This document shows, one piece after another, positions 1-8,517 of a DNA stretch of 64,000 bases. The stretch is from Stenotrophomonas sp. ASS1. Lineage in GTDB: Bacteria > Pseudomonadota > Gammaproteobacteria > Xanthomonadales > Xanthomonadaceae. The translations under genes were made by a program, and so were the position numbers. The number at the start of each line of letters is the position of its first letter. The stretch's first letter is position 1. The notes beneath the pieces are model-generated. The model was not told the origin of the DNA and ran no database searches. It saw only the letters and a list, made by a program, of their open reading frames with translations. The stretch lies in assembly GCF_004346925.1 (NCBI RefSeq), contig NZ_CP031167.1, forward strand, positions 950,001 to 1,014,000, in the 5' to 3' direction.

Positions 1-676
1 CCTGGTTCACTGCGTCGCGCAGCGCGCGCACCTGGGTGTCATCCAGTTTCGGTACGGCACGCGCGATCAGGTCGCGGCGATCGCTGCCGCGCAGCAGCTC
101 GCGCTCGGCCTGCGCGCTGGGGTAACCCATCGCCAGTCGCAGCAGGAAGCGGTCCAGCTGCGAATCCGGCAGCGGGAACGTGCCGGACAGATCCACCGGG
201 TTCTGCGTGGCGATCACGAAGAAAGGATCGGGCAGGGCATGGGTCTGTCCATCCAGGGTGACCTGTTGCTCGGCCATCGCTTCCAGCAACGCGCTCTGCG
301 TGCGCGGTGGTGCGCGGTTGATCTCGTCGGCCAGCAGTACGTGGGTGAACACCGGGCCGGGGTGGAACTGGAACTGACGGCTGCCGGCTTCATACACCGA
401 CACGCCCAGCACATCGGCGGGCAACAGATCGGAGGTGAACTGCACGCGCTGGAAGCTGAGGCCGAGGCTGCTGGCCAGCGCATGCGCCAGCGTGGTCTTG
501 CCCAGGCCGGGCAAATCTTCGATCAGCAGGTGACCGCCGGACAGCAATGCGACGAACGCCAGCCTGACTTCCGGCACCTTGCCCAGTACCAGTGCGTTCA
601 CCTGATCCTGTGCCTCCCGCAGGGCCTGACGCAATTGATCGGTTAGCATGCTGGGGTTGGGGGACGAAGCTGGCAT
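1..676 (-). CDS. MoxR-family AAA+ ATPase (3' end outside window)
   Basis: About 225 residues are visible, two thirds of a typical 320-340 residue MoxR protein; the C-terminal lid runs off the left edge. Walker A (GLGKTT, residues 57-62) follows the MoxR-typical EDLP, and Walker B with the family signature ADEINRAPPRTQ lies near residues 117-128. The sensor-1 region (FVIATQNP) is also present. MoxR ATPases are chaperone-like and usually sit with DUF58 and von Willebrand A-domain genes, which would lie to the left of the window. The first ATG at 676 is used; an in-frame ATG at 649 is an alternative start. It is divergent from the glycosyltransferase gene, with only 42 bases between them. Confidence 0.93.
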   Translation of the reverse strand, partial: MPASSPNPSMLTDQLRQALREAQDQVNALVLGKVPEVRLAFVALLSGGHLLIEDLPGLGKTTLAHALASSLGLSFQRVQFTSDLLPADVLGVSVYEAGSRQFQFHPGPVFTHVLLADEINRAPPRTQSALLEAMAEQQVTLDGQTHALPDPFFVIATQNPVDLSGTFPLPDSQLDRFLLRLAMGYPSAQAERELLRGSDRRDLIARAVPKLDDTQVRALRDAVNQ

Positions 677-718
677 GATCGTCTCAGATCTGGAATCCAC
701 TCGATTATCCATAGAGCA

Positions 719-2554
719 ATGCAAGGCGAACAGCGCGCACGGACGATATTTCTCTGGTTATGGACGCTGGTCACAGCGGCCAAGCTGATCGTTGCCGCGC
801 GCTTGCCGCTGTTCGTCGACGAAGCGTTCTATTGGCAGGAAGGCCAGCATCTGGCCGCGGCCTATTCGGATCTGCCCGGGTTGACCGCCTGGCTGGCCCG
901 CCTGGGCGTGGAGCTCGGCGGTCATCACGTGCTTGCGCTGCGCCTGCCGTTCCTGGCCATCGGTGCACTGTTGCCGCTGCTGGTGGTGCGCACGGCCACG
1001 CGCTGGTTCGGCAATGTGGCGGGTTGGCAGGCGGGCAGCCTCACGCTGTTGATGCCGTTGTCGGCGACGCTGGGCCTGCTGGCGGTACCCGACGTGCCGA
1101 TGGCGCTGGCGGCGGTGATCTGCCTGCACGCCGGTGCGCGCCTGCTGCACAACGTGGATGCCTCCTCGGCGATGAAGCTGGCGCTGGGCCTGCTGATCGG
1201 TGCACTCAGCCACTACCGTTTCATCGGTGTCATCGGCGTCGGTTTCATCGCGCTGCTGGCATTGCCGCAGGGGCGGCGCATGCTGGCCGATCCGCGCGTA
1301 TGGGTCGCACTGGCGGTGGGCGTGCTGGCATGGCTGCCACTGCTGGCGTGGAATGCGGACAACCACGATGCCGGTCTGAAATTCCAGGTGGTCGAGCGTC
1401 ATCCCTGGGCCTTTGAATGGGGCGGGCTGTGGTTCCTGGTGATCCAGCCGATGCTGGTGACGCCGATCCTGTGCATGGCGATGTGGAAGGTGGCGCTGGC
1501 AGGAACCCGGAGCGGTGGCGGTGCGCGCGTGCAGTGGCGCTATTTCGGCCTGGTGGGCGGCGTATCCACGCTGGGCATTTTCGTGCTTGGCTTCTTCACT
1601 GACGTCGAGCGGATCAGTTTCCATTGGCCGCTGCCGGGCTACCTCGCACTGCTGGTGGCGGTGCCGGTAGTGCTCAACGGCTGGCCGCGCTGGCTGCGCC
1701 GCACCGGCTGGTGGCTGGCAGGCGCGGGCATGGTGCTGGCGTTCGGCTACTACCTGATGGCATCCACGCCGGCACTGCGCGAGCAGATGGCCGGCAGCAA
1801 GTACTACCCGCGCAATTTCGCTGGCTGGCAACCACTGGCCGTAGCGGTCCATGAAGAGCTTCGGCAGATGCCGGAAGGGACGCGCGTGCTGGCCGGCAAC
1901 TTCAAGGTCGGCGCCGAACTGGGCTTCCAGCTGGGCAATGGCAACATCGAGGTGCTGCCGCATCCGCTCAATGACAAGCATGGCCGCACCGCGCAGCTGG
2001 CACAGTGGGGCCTGCTGCATGAGGGCGAGCGCACGGCGCCGATGCTGCTGGTGCTGTCACCCAGCGACCAGCGCTATCGCGAACTGCTGGAGCGCTATCA
2101 CGCCATCTGCGATCAGGTGGGGCCGATGCCGGCGCCGCGCGTGGTCAGCAGTGATCACGGGTTCCAGCGCTTCCTGTTGTTCCGCCTGCCGGTGCAGCGC
2201 GCGGAAGGGCCGTGCGTGACGCCGGCGATGGCGTGGCTGGATGCGCCGTCCAATGGCGAGAAGGTGTCCGGCACGTTCGCGATCAAGGGCTGGGCGTTCA
2301 AGGATGGCGTCGGCCTGGCACGCGTCGAAGTGCTGGTCGATGGCCGTTCCATCGGTGACGCCCGCTATGGGCGTGTGTTCGACGTGCGCCCCGTGTGGCC
2401 GGACAGCACCGATCCGCAGCACCCGGCGGTGGGCTTCGACGCATCGCTGGATACCACCACGCTGGCGCCGGGCAGGCATTGGCTGGGCCTGCGCCTGTAT
2501 GGCCGCGATGGCAGCGTGGAGCAATGGCAGGAGCAGCCGTTCGAGGTCCGTTGA
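719..2554 (+). CDS. GT39/ArnT-like membrane glycosyltransferase with C-terminal beta domain
   Basis: A 611-residue polytopic inner-membrane protein of the dolichyl-phosphate-mannose mannosyltransferase type (PMT_2/GT39). The acidic loop motif DEAFYW (residues 34-39) follows the first membrane segment, as in ArnT and related GT-C enzymes that move sugars from polyprenyl phosphate to periplasmic acceptors. About ten further hydrophobic segments run to about residue 350. A soluble region follows, ending in about 100 residues (from WLDAPSNGEKV) that look like an Ig-like or carbohydrate-binding beta domain. The donor and acceptor cannot be told from the sequence. A REP pair lies between its stop and the convergent maf-type gene. 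Confidence 0.85.
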   Translation: MQGEQRARTIFLWLWTLVTAAKLIVAARLPLFVDEAFYWQEGQHLAAAYSDLPGLTAWLARLGVELGGHHVLALRLPFLAIGALLPLLVVRTATRWFGNVAGWQAGSLTLLMPLSATLGLLAVPDVPMALAAVICLHAGARLLHNVDASSAMKLALGLLIGALSHYRFIGVIGVGFIALLALPQGRRMLADPRVWVALAVGVLAWLPLLAWNADNHDAGLKFQVVERHPWAFEWGGLWFLVIQPMLVTPILCMAMWKVALAGTRSGGGARVQWRYFGLVGGVSTLGIFVLGFFTDVERISFHWPLPGYLALLVAVPVVLNGWPRWLRRTGWWLAGAGMVLAFGYYLMASTPALREQMAGSKYYPRNFAGWQPLAVAVHEELRQMPEGTRVLAGNFKVGAELGFQLGNGNIEVLPHPLNDKHGRTAQLAQWGLLHEGERTAPMLLVLSPSDQRYRELLERYHAICDQVGPMPAPRVVSSDHGFQRFLLFRLPVQRAEGPCVTPAMAWLDAPSNGEKVSGTFAIKGWAFKDGVGLARVEVLVDGRSIGDARYGRVFDVRPVWPDSTDPQHPAVGFDASLDTTTLAPGRHWLGLRLYGRDGSVEQWQEQPFEVR

Positions 2555-2567
2555 GGCTTCTGCTTTT

Positions 2568-2649
2568 GTAGGGTCGAGCCATGCTCGACTGCTTTTTCCG
2601 GGCCGCCTGCCATCTACAGCAGAAGCAGTCGGGCAGGGCTCGACGCTAC
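2568..2649. repeat. Pair of inverted GTAG-headed REP (SMAG-type) elements
   Basis: Two imperfect palindromes face each other. The left one, 2568-2592, starts GTAGGGTCGAGCCATGCTCG. The right one, 2625-2649, is its diverged reverse complement ending in CGACGCTAC. They lie between the converging ends of the glycosyltransferase and maf-type genes, where they could fold and end transcription from both sides. They belong to the same core type (TCGAGC...GCTCGA) as the elements near 9.8, 14.56 and 52.5 kb. Confidence 0.85.
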
Positions 2650-2652
2650 AGT

Positions 2653-3222
2653 TCAGGGCACCGCGAAACCGGCCCTGCGCAGCAATCCGCATACCGCGAT
2701 CAGCGGCAGGCCGACCAGCGCGGTCGGGTCGCGGTTGTCGATGGCGTCGAACAGGCTGATGCCCAGGCCCTCGCATTTGAAGCTGCCGGCGCAGTCCAGT
2801 GGCTGCTCGGTGGTCACGTAGCGGGCGATCTCGTCCGGTTCCAGTGCGCGGAAGCAGACTTCGGTCAGATCGACGGCCGTGAATGATTCTCCATCACGGC
2901 TGAGACAGACGGCGGTGTGGAAGCGCACGGTCTGCCCGGACATCGCTGTCAGCTGCGCACAGGCGGCCTCGACCGTACCGGGTTTGCCCAGCGGCTGGCC
3001 GTTCAGGTCCGCGATCTGGTCCGAGCCGATTACCCAGGCGCCCGGATGGCGGGCAGCCACCTCGGCGGCCTTGGCCGCAGCCAGGCGCGTGGCCAGAGCC
3101 CGCGGCGCTTCGCCATTCAACGGGGTTTCATCCACCTCCGGGCGCGCGCAGTCGAAGGCAAGGCCCAATCGCTGCAGCAGCTCGCGGCGGTAGCGGGAGG
3201 TGGAGGCCAGGACCAGTGACAT
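2653..3222 (-). CDS. yceF: Maf-family nucleotide pyrophosphatase (YceF type, m7GTP pyrophosphatase)
   Basis: A 189-residue cytosolic protein of the Maf/HAM1 superfamily. The N-terminal signature LASTSRYRRELL (residues 4-15) binds the nucleotide phosphates, and the SDQ and GKPG elements near residues 68-80 match the YceF subgroup, which hydrolyses 7-methyl-GTP, rather than the dTTP/UTP-cleaving subgroup. It is divergent from yceD, as maf-type genes often are at the head of the rpmF-fab cluster. Substrate preference is inferred from family motifs only. The length is normal. Confidence 0.88.
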   Translation of the reverse strand: MSLVLASTSRYRRELLQRLGLAFDCARPEVDETPLNGEAPRALATRLAAAKAAEVAARHPGAWVIGSDQIADLNGQPLGKPGTVEAACAQLTAMSGQTVRFHTAVCLSRDGESFTAVDLTEVCFRALEPDEIARYVTTEQPLDCAGSFKCEGLGISLFDAIDNRDPTALVGLPLIAVCGLLRRAGFAVP

Positions 3223-3335
3223 GCGAGAATACCGGGGCAGGGCGCGGCAGTCTGGCGTGTCCGCAGCGCCAGCGGCAAGTCCTGTATGGCGGGCATTTGA
3301 CAGCCGCCGCCCCGATCCTTAGTATTCAGCGGCTT

Positions 3336-3845
3336 ATGTCCGCGAACGTGCCCGAAACGCTGGATGCCTGGCGGATGGTTGTAGCGCGAAGGCGCTTCGA
3401 CGGTCAGGTGTCCCTGGCTGAATTGACCCGCCTGCAGGGGTTGGTCGCAGATACCGACGGTGAGTGCAATTACTCGCTTGAATTCGGTCGCGACGACGTC
3501 TTGCGGGTATCCTATGTGGAATTGACCATCGACACCGCGTTGCCGCTGACCTGTCAGCGCAGCATGCAGCGATTCCTGTTGCCGGTGAAGATGACCCAGA
3601 GGCTTGGCCTGATCCGCGACGAGGACGAGGAATCGTCCCTGCCGGAGGAGTACGAGGCGTTGCTGGTGCCGGAAGACGGCCAGCTGCGTCCGCTGGACCT
3701 GGTCGAGGACGAGTTGGTGCTGGCGGTGCCTGTGGTGCCGCTGTCGCCCGACGGTGAGGCAGTCGATCAGGACTGGGCACCGAGCGAAGAAGAAACAAAG
3801 CAGGCCAACCCGTTTGCGGCGTTGGCGGCATTGAAGAAACAATAG
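3336..3845 (+). CDS. yceD: YceD family protein (DUF177), 23S rRNA-linked
   Basis: A 169-residue acidic protein of the YceD/DUF177 family, which is conserved directly upstream of rpmF and linked in E. coli and plants to 23S rRNA accumulation. The family core is seen in CQRSMQRFL (near residues 74-82) and in the acidic [14 protein letters not shown] segment near residues 122-135. An open frame extends upstream to 3216, but the ATG at 3336 gives the family's usual length and start, so the longer version is rejected. Its C-terminus ([11 protein letters not shown]) is typical of the family. It is probably co-transcribed with rpmF. Confidence 0.92.
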   Translation: MSANVPETLDAWRMVVARRRFDGQVSLAELTRLQGLVADTDGECNYSLEFGRDDVLRVSYVELTIDTALPLTCQRSMQRFLLPVKMTQRLGLIRDEDEESSLPEEYEALLVPEDGQLRPLDLVEDELVLAVPVVPLSPDGEAVDQDWAPSEEETKQANPFAALAALKKQ

Positions 3846-3952
3846 CAGCCGGTTGTCGTCGGCGGCTGCGGCGAAAGCGAAAAGTGTGCTGGGCGCTGGC
3901 GTCCTGTGCGACGAAACGACGAAGCAAAACGAACCGAGTTTGGAGCAATCCC

Positions 3953-4147
3953 ATGGCTGTCCAGAAATCCCGTGTTACCCCGTCCCGCCGCGGCCAGCGC
4001 CGTTCGCATGACGCCCTGAGCGCCAAGCAGCTGTCGACCGACCCGACCACCGGCGAAGTGCATCTGCGTCACCACATCACTGCCGATGGTTTCTACCGCG
4101 GCAAGAAGGTCATCCAGACCAAGACCTCGGCCGTCGAAGAAGATTGA
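3953..4147 (+). CDS. rpmF: 50S ribosomal protein L32
   Basis: A 64-residue basic protein starting [20 protein letters not shown], the standard L32 N-terminus. The family's zinc-binding cysteines are absent: this is a C-minus L32, with [11 protein letters not shown] in place of the usual CPxCG region. Ribosomal paralogues of this kind need no zinc. The gene follows yceD by about 107 bases and is followed by a strong hairpin. The gene order yceD-rpmF-fabH matches the lipid synthesis cluster of gammaproteobacteria except for the missing plsX. Confidence 0.97.
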   Translation: MAVQKSRVTPSRRGQRRSHDALSAKQLSTDPTTGEVHLRHHITADGFYRGKKVIQTKTSAVEED

Positions 4148-4156
4148 TGTGCCGGG

Positions 4157-4190
4157 AAGGCCGCTGCCTCCGGGCAGCGGCCTTTGCCTT
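4157..4190 (+). terminator. Strong hairpin after rpmF
   Basis: A 12-bp perfect stem (AAGGCCGCTGCC, loop TCCG, then its complement ending CCTT) followed by a pyrimidine-rich TTGCCTTCTTT stretch. It fits an intrinsic terminator or attenuator that lowers read-through from the highly expressed rpmF into fabH. Confidence 0.8.
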
Positions 4191-4235
4191 CTTTCCCGGG
4201 CGTGCCGGTGATCGGCGGCCCGCGCAACAGGAAAC

Positions 4236-5216
4236 ATGATGAGCAAGCGGATCTATTCGAGGATCGCGGGCACCGGTAGCTATTTGCCGGAGAAAGTCCT
4301 GACCAATGCCGACCTGGAAAAAATGGTCGAAACCTCGGATGAGTGGATCCAGTCGCGCACCGGAATTCGTGAACGGCACATCGCGGCCGAAGGCGAGACC
4401 ACCAGCGACCTTGGCTACAACGCTGCCCTGCGCGCGCTTGAAGCCGCAGGCATCGATGCCTCGCAGCTCGACATGATCGTGGTCGGCACGACCACCCCTG
4501 ACCTTATTTTCCCGTCCACCGCGTGCCTGATCCAGGCCAAGCTCGGTGTGGCCGGGTGCCCCGCCTTCGACGTCAATGCAGCCTGTTCCGGCTTCGTGTT
4601 CGCGCTGGGCGTGGCCGACAAATTCATCCGCTCCGGCGACTGCAAGCACGTGCTGGTGATCGGCACCGAAACGCTGACCCGCATGGTCGACTGGAACGAT
4701 CGCACCACCTGCGTGCTGTTCGGTGATGGCGCCGGCGCCGTCGTGCTCAAGGCCGACGAAGAAACCGGCATCCTCAGCACCCACCTGCATGCCGATGGCA
4801 GCAAGAAGGAACTGCTGTGGAACCCGGTTGGCGTCTCGAGTGGTTTCAAGGACGGCGCCAACGGTGGTGGCACCATCAACATGAAGGGCAACGACGTGTT
4901 CAAGTACGCCGTCAAGGCGCTGGACTCGGTCGTGGACGAGACCCTCGCCGCCAACGGCCTGGACAAGTCCGACCTGGATTGGCTGATTCCGCACCAGGCC
5001 AACCTGCGCATCATCGAAGCCACCGCCAAGCGCCTGGACATGTCGATGGACCAGGTCGTGGTCACCGTCGACAAGCACGGCAACACCTCGTCCGGCTCGG
5101 TGCCGCTGGCGCTGGATGCCGCCGTGCGCTCGGGCAAGGTCGAACGTGGCCAGCTGCTGCTGCTGGAAGCCTTCGGCGGCGGCTTCACGTGGGGTTCGGC
5201 TCTGCTGCGCTATTGA
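4236..5216 (+). CDS. fabH: Beta-ketoacyl-ACP synthase III
   Basis: A 326-residue enzyme that starts fatty acid synthesis by condensing acyl-CoA with malonyl-ACP. The catalytic triad is intact: Cys117 in NAACSGF, His253 in PHQAN and Asn283 in HGNTSSGS. The C-terminal GGGFTWGS closes the active site as in other FabH proteins. Two tandem ATG codons occur at 4236 and 4239; the second begins MSKRIYSRI and may be the true start. It follows rpmF directly, so plsX, which usually lies here, is not present. Confidence 0.97.
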   Translation: MMSKRIYSRIAGTGSYLPEKVLTNADLEKMVETSDEWIQSRTGIRERHIAAEGETTSDLGYNAALRALEAAGIDASQLDMIVVGTTTPDLIFPSTACLIQAKLGVAGCPAFDVNAACSGFVFALGVADKFIRSGDCKHVLVIGTETLTRMVDWNDRTTCVLFGDGAGAVVLKADEETGILSTHLHADGSKKELLWNPVGVSSGFKDGANGGGTINMKGNDVFKYAVKALDSVVDETLAANGLDKSDLDWLIPHQANLRIIEATAKRLDMSMDQVVVTVDKHGNTSSGSVPLALDAAVRSGKVERGQLLLLEAFGGGFTWGSALLRY

Positions 5217-5227
5217 TAGTGCAAGTT

Positions 5228-5269
5228 ACGACAACGTGAAGCTTTGTCGTTGCGGCCCCTCTGGGGCCG
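5228..5269 (+). promoter_or_regulatory. Two consecutive hairpins between fabH and the kinase-like gene
   Basis: ACGACAA and TTGTCGT form a first stem (5228-5250), and CGGCCCC/GGGGCCG with a TCT loop forms a second (5253-5269). No T-run follows, so they look like a processing or attenuation element rather than a full terminator. A good ribosome binding site (AAGGAGGA) then serves the next gene. Confidence 0.5.
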
Positions 5270-5293
5270 TAACGCGTTTAAGGAGGACCTGTC

Positions 5294-6076
5294 ATGGTTG
5301 AGCCCATCGTCATCGAAGGGCAACGTGCCTGGCTGAAGCAGTACGGCAAGGGAAGCCGCGCGCTGGCCCTTGGCCTGCTCAATTTTGTTGCCCGTCGTTT
5401 TCATCTGGATGCCCTGCGCCCGCCGCCGCACCGTGGCGGTGACGCCGCGCGCGAAACCGAAGCCCGTCGCCTTGCAGAACTGCAGGCGCAGGGCGTGAAC
5501 GTGCCCGATGTGCTGGGCACCGGCCATGCTGCGCTGGTGATCGGCGACAACGGCAGTTCGTTCAATACCTGCCTGCGCGAAGCCGACGAGGCCGGTCGCG
5601 ACCGCCTGGTGATGGCGGCCATGCTGGCCATTGCCGCAGCGCATGCGCGCGGCGCCTATTTCGGCCAGCCGTTGCCGCGCAATCTCACCTGGGATGGCGA
5701 GAAGGTCGGTTTCATCGACTTCGAGGAAGATCCGCTGGAAGTGATGGATCTGTCCGAAGCGCAGGCCCGCGACTGGCTGATGTTCGGCTATGGCGTGGCC
5801 AAGTACTACGCCGACCGCCCCGAGCACCTGCAGGCGATGATGGCCGAAGCGATGGGCGACGTTCAGGCGCCCGTGCGCGAGCACGTGCATGCGGTCAGTG
5901 GCCGCCTGCGCAGCCTGGCCCGGGTCTGCATGAAGCTGGGCCGCTCGGCGCGCGCGCTGGCCCACTCCATCTTCATCGCCCATGGCGCCAGCACCGCTGG
6001 CGTGCTGATGCTGGTGGGCCTGTGCGTGGATTTCCTCGCCGACGGCGATCTGGACGTCCTGCAGCTGTTCTGCTGA
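5294..6076 (+). CDS. Protein-kinase-fold protein (RIO/Kdo-kinase-like) inside the fab cluster
   Basis: A 260-residue protein with traces of a small kinase fold: a conserved Lys near the start (AWLKQYGKGS), a catalytic-loop-like GQPLPRNLTWD (about residues 121-131) and a metal-site-like GFIDFEEDP (about residues 136-144) that resembles the DFE/DFD motif of RIO and lipopolysaccharide kinases. The C-terminal 40 residues contain a hydrophobic helix (STAGVLMLVGLCVDFLA) that could sit in the membrane. It is set between fabH and fabD behind a strong AAGGAGGA site, so it may be translated with them. Substrate and activity are unknown; it could phosphorylate a lipid, a sugar or a protein. Confidence 0.7.
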   Translation: MVEPIVIEGQRAWLKQYGKGSRALALGLLNFVARRFHLDALRPPPHRGGDAARETEARRLAELQAQGVNVPDVLGTGHAALVIGDNGSSFNTCLREADEAGRDRLVMAAMLAIAAAHARGAYFGQPLPRNLTWDGEKVGFIDFEEDPLEVMDLSEAQARDWLMFGYGVAKYYADRPEHLQAMMAEAMGDVQAPVREHVHAVSGRLRSLARVCMKLGRSARALAHSIFIAHGASTAGVLMLVGLCVDFLADGDLDVLQLFC

Positions 6077-6211
6077 CTGTGCGTCCGCCGGGCCATGCCC
6101 GGCGGCGTTCCGCGGCTGGCCCACCATACGCCTGCATACGCGCACGTACAGACGACACAGCGGATTCGCCCTTATCATGGCCCGCTTCGATTGCAACAAG
6201 CGGATGACCGC

Positions 6212-7156
6212 GTGACCGTATCCACCCTCGCTTTTGTCTTCCCCGGCCAGGGCTCGCAGTCTGTGGGCATGGTGGCCGAGCTGGCCGAACTGCACCCGCA
6301 GGTGCGTGAAGCCTTCACCGAAGCATCCGATGGTGCCGGCGTCGACCTGTGGGCGCTGTCCCAGGGGGGCCCGGAGGAAATGCTCAACCGCACCGAATAC
6401 ACCCAGCCGGCCCTGCTGGCCGCAAGCATCGGCGTGTGGCGCGCCTGGAACGCCGTGTGCGGTCCGCGCCCGTCGGTGCTGGCCGGTCACAGCCTGGGCG
6501 AGTACACCGCCCTGGTTGCCGCTGGCGCGCTGAGCCTGCATGACGGTGCGCACCTGGTGCGCCTGCGCGGCCAGCTGATGCAGGAAGCCGCACCGGCCGG
6601 CGTCGGTGCCATGGCCGCCGTGCTCGGCGCCGAAGACCAGCTGGTGCTGGACGTCTGCGCCGAAGCCGCAGGCAGCCAGGTGGTGGTGCCGGCCAACTTC
6701 AATTCGCCGGGCCAGATCGTGATCGGTGGCGACGCCGACGCGGTCGACCGTGCGCTGGCGCTGCTGGCCGAGAAGGGCGTGCGCAAGGCGGTCAAGCTGG
6801 CCGTGAGCGTGCCCTCGCACACCCCGTTGATGCGCGAAGCCGCCAACCGCCTGGCCGAAGTGATGGCCGGCCTGGCCTGGCAGGCGCCGCAGCTGCCGGT
6901 GGTGCAGAACGTCGACGCCAAGGTGCATGACGGCATTGACGCGATCCGTACCGCGCTGGTCCAGCAGCTGTACCAGCCGGTGCAGTGGACCGGGTGCGTG
7001 CAGGCGCTGGGTGGCCGTGGCGTCACCCGGATCGCCGAGTGCGGCCCGGGCAAGGTGCTGACCGGTCTGGTCAAGCGCATCGACAGGGCCATCGACGGCC
7101 GTTCGCTGGCCACGCCAGGCGACTTCGAAGCCGCCCGCGAGGCATGGTCGGCCTGA
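6212..7156 (+). CDS. fabD: Malonyl-CoA:ACP transacylase
   Basis: A 314-residue enzyme that loads malonate onto acyl carrier protein for chain elongation. GQGSQ (residues 12-16) and the nucleophile motif GHSLG with Ser94 are present, as is the SVPSHTPLM region carrying the catalytic His. The start chosen is GTG at 6212 (MTVSTLAFVFPGQGSQ), which gives the usual length; an upstream in-frame ATG at 6095 would add 39 residues with no family match. It is followed by fabG after 82 bases. Confidence 0.96.
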   Translation: MTVSTLAFVFPGQGSQSVGMVAELAELHPQVREAFTEASDGAGVDLWALSQGGPEEMLNRTEYTQPALLAASIGVWRAWNAVCGPRPSVLAGHSLGEYTALVAAGALSLHDGAHLVRLRGQLMQEAAPAGVGAMAAVLGAEDQLVLDVCAEAAGSQVVVPANFNSPGQIVIGGDADAVDRALALLAEKGVRKAVKLAVSVPSHTPLMREAANRLAEVMAGLAWQAPQLPVVQNVDAKVHDGIDAIRTALVQQLYQPVQWTGCVQALGGRGVTRIAECGPGKVLTGLVKRIDRAIDGRSLATPGDFEAAREAWSA

Positions 7157-7238
7157 TCCCCCTTGTTCCTGCCGACCGTACCGGTGGCCGCTGCAAGCGG
7201 TACGGGTACGGCGGCCGTCCCAGCCTGAGGAAAACATC

Positions 7239-7982
7239 ATGAGCAAGCCCCTGCAGGGTGAAATCGCACTGGTCACCGGCGCCAGCCGTGGCATTGGTGC
7301 CGCCATCGCCGATCTGCTGGCCGCCCAGGGCGCCACCGTCATCGGCACCGCCACCACCGAATCCGGCGCCGCCGCGATCGGTGAGCGCCTGGCCGCCCAC
7401 GGTGGCCACGGCCGCGCGCTGAACGTCACCGACGCAGCTGCGCTGGACAGTGTGCTCGATGGCATCGCCAAGGAATTCGGCCCGATCTCGATCCTGGTCA
7501 ACAATGCCGGCATCACCCGCGACAACCTGCTGATGCGCATGAAGGACGAGGACTGGGCGTCGATCATCGACACCAACCTGACCAGCGTGTTCCGCACCAG
7601 CAAGGCGGTGATGCGCGGCATGATGAAGGCGCGCAAGGGCCGCATCATCAACATCGCATCGGTGGTGGGCGTGACCGGCAATGCCGGCCAGGCCAACTAC
7701 GCTGCCGCCAAGGCCGGCATCATCGGCTTCAGCAAGTCGCTGGCCAAGGAAATCGGTTCGCGCGGTGTCACCGTCAATGTTGTCGCACCCGGCTTCATCG
7801 ACACCGACATGACCAAGGCGTTGCCGGAAGAAGCGCGTACCGCGCTGATCAACGACATCGCCCTCGAACGCCTGGGTTCGCCGGAAGACATCGCCCATGC
7901 GGTGGCCTTCCTGGCCGGCCCGGCTGCCGGTTACATCACCGGCGAAACCCTCCATGTGAACGGTGGCATGTACATGCCGTAA
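7239..7982 (+). CDS. fabG: 3-oxoacyl-ACP reductase
   Basis: A 247-residue short-chain dehydrogenase that reduces 3-oxoacyl-ACP with NADPH. The nucleotide motif TGASRGIG (13-20), NNAG (88-91) and the catalytic Ser141, Tyr154 and Lys158 are all in place. The ending VNGGMYMP is typical of FabG. The ribosome binding site GAGGAAAA lies just upstream. Its position between fabD and acpP separates it from the many other SDR genes in such genomes. Confidence 0.97.
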   Translation: MSKPLQGEIALVTGASRGIGAAIADLLAAQGATVIGTATTESGAAAIGERLAAHGGHGRALNVTDAAALDSVLDGIAKEFGPISILVNNAGITRDNLLMRMKDEDWASIIDTNLTSVFRTSKAVMRGMMKARKGRIINIASVVGVTGNAGQANYAAAKAGIIGFSKSLAKEIGSRGVTVNVVAPGFIDTDMTKALPEEARTALINDIALERLGSPEDIAHAVAFLAGPAAGYITGETLHVNGGMYMP

Positions 7983-8134
7983 GCAAGGGGCGCAGGGATT
8001 GCGCCGCAAGTGGTTGATCTGCGGAGGTTTTTGCTGCGATGCAAGGCCGCGCCGGTTTCCACTACACTATCCCACGGCCATCGCCTTTGATGGCGACCAC
8101 TTTTGAACCACAACTCCATCTGGAGCGAGATCCC

Positions 8135-8374
8135 ATGAGCACCATCGAAGAACGCGTCAAGAAAATCGTCGTCGAACAGCTTGGCGTCAAGGAAGAAGAA
8201 GTCACCAACAGCGCATCGTTCGTCGATGACCTGGGCGCTGACTCGCTGGACACCGTCGAGCTGGTGATGGCCCTGGAAGAAGAATTCGAGTGCGAGATCC
8301 CGGACGAAGAAGCCGAGAAGATCAGCACCGTGCAGGCCGCCATCGACTACATCAAGGCCCACGTCAAGGCCTGA
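8135..8374 (+). CDS. acpP: Acyl carrier protein
   Basis: A 79-residue acidic protein. Ser37 in [10 protein letters not shown] is the site for the 4'-phosphopantetheine arm that carries the growing acyl chain. The start at 8135 follows a GGAG-type ribosome binding site. The 152 bases upstream suggest its own promoter, as in E. coli, but no strong consensus pair is clear. A GC-rich hairpin lies between it and fabF. Confidence 0.98.
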   Translation: MSTIEERVKKIVVEQLGVKEEEVTNSASFVDDLGADSLDTVELVMALEEEFECEIPDEEAEKISTVQAAIDYIKAHVKA

Positions 8375-8427
8375 TGTCAGACGGCAGTGCGCGCGCGGGC
8401 TCACGCTCGCCGCGCACCGCACCCCAT

Positions 8428-8447
8428 GGGGCCGCTGTTGCGGCCCC
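8428..8447 (+). promoter_or_regulatory. Hairpin between acpP and fabF
   Basis: A perfect 8-bp stem, GGGGCCGC and GCGGCCCC with loop TGTT, lies 54 bases after acpP. Only a short weak T-stretch follows (GTGTGTTTG). It fits a partial terminator or a stabilising 3' end that lets acpP be made in excess over fabF. Confidence 0.6.
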
Positions 8448-8517
8448 GTGTGTTTGAGCATCACACCGAAGCAAACCGAGTTGCCCGTTGAAATCATCCG
8501 GGCCAGGAGAATCAGCA

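Noticed and set aside
5210..7696. An 828-residue open frame on the minus strand
   Set aside because: It is antisense to the kinase-like gene, fabD and part of fabG. Its composition (His, Gln and Arg rich) is typical of a shadow frame in high-GC DNA.
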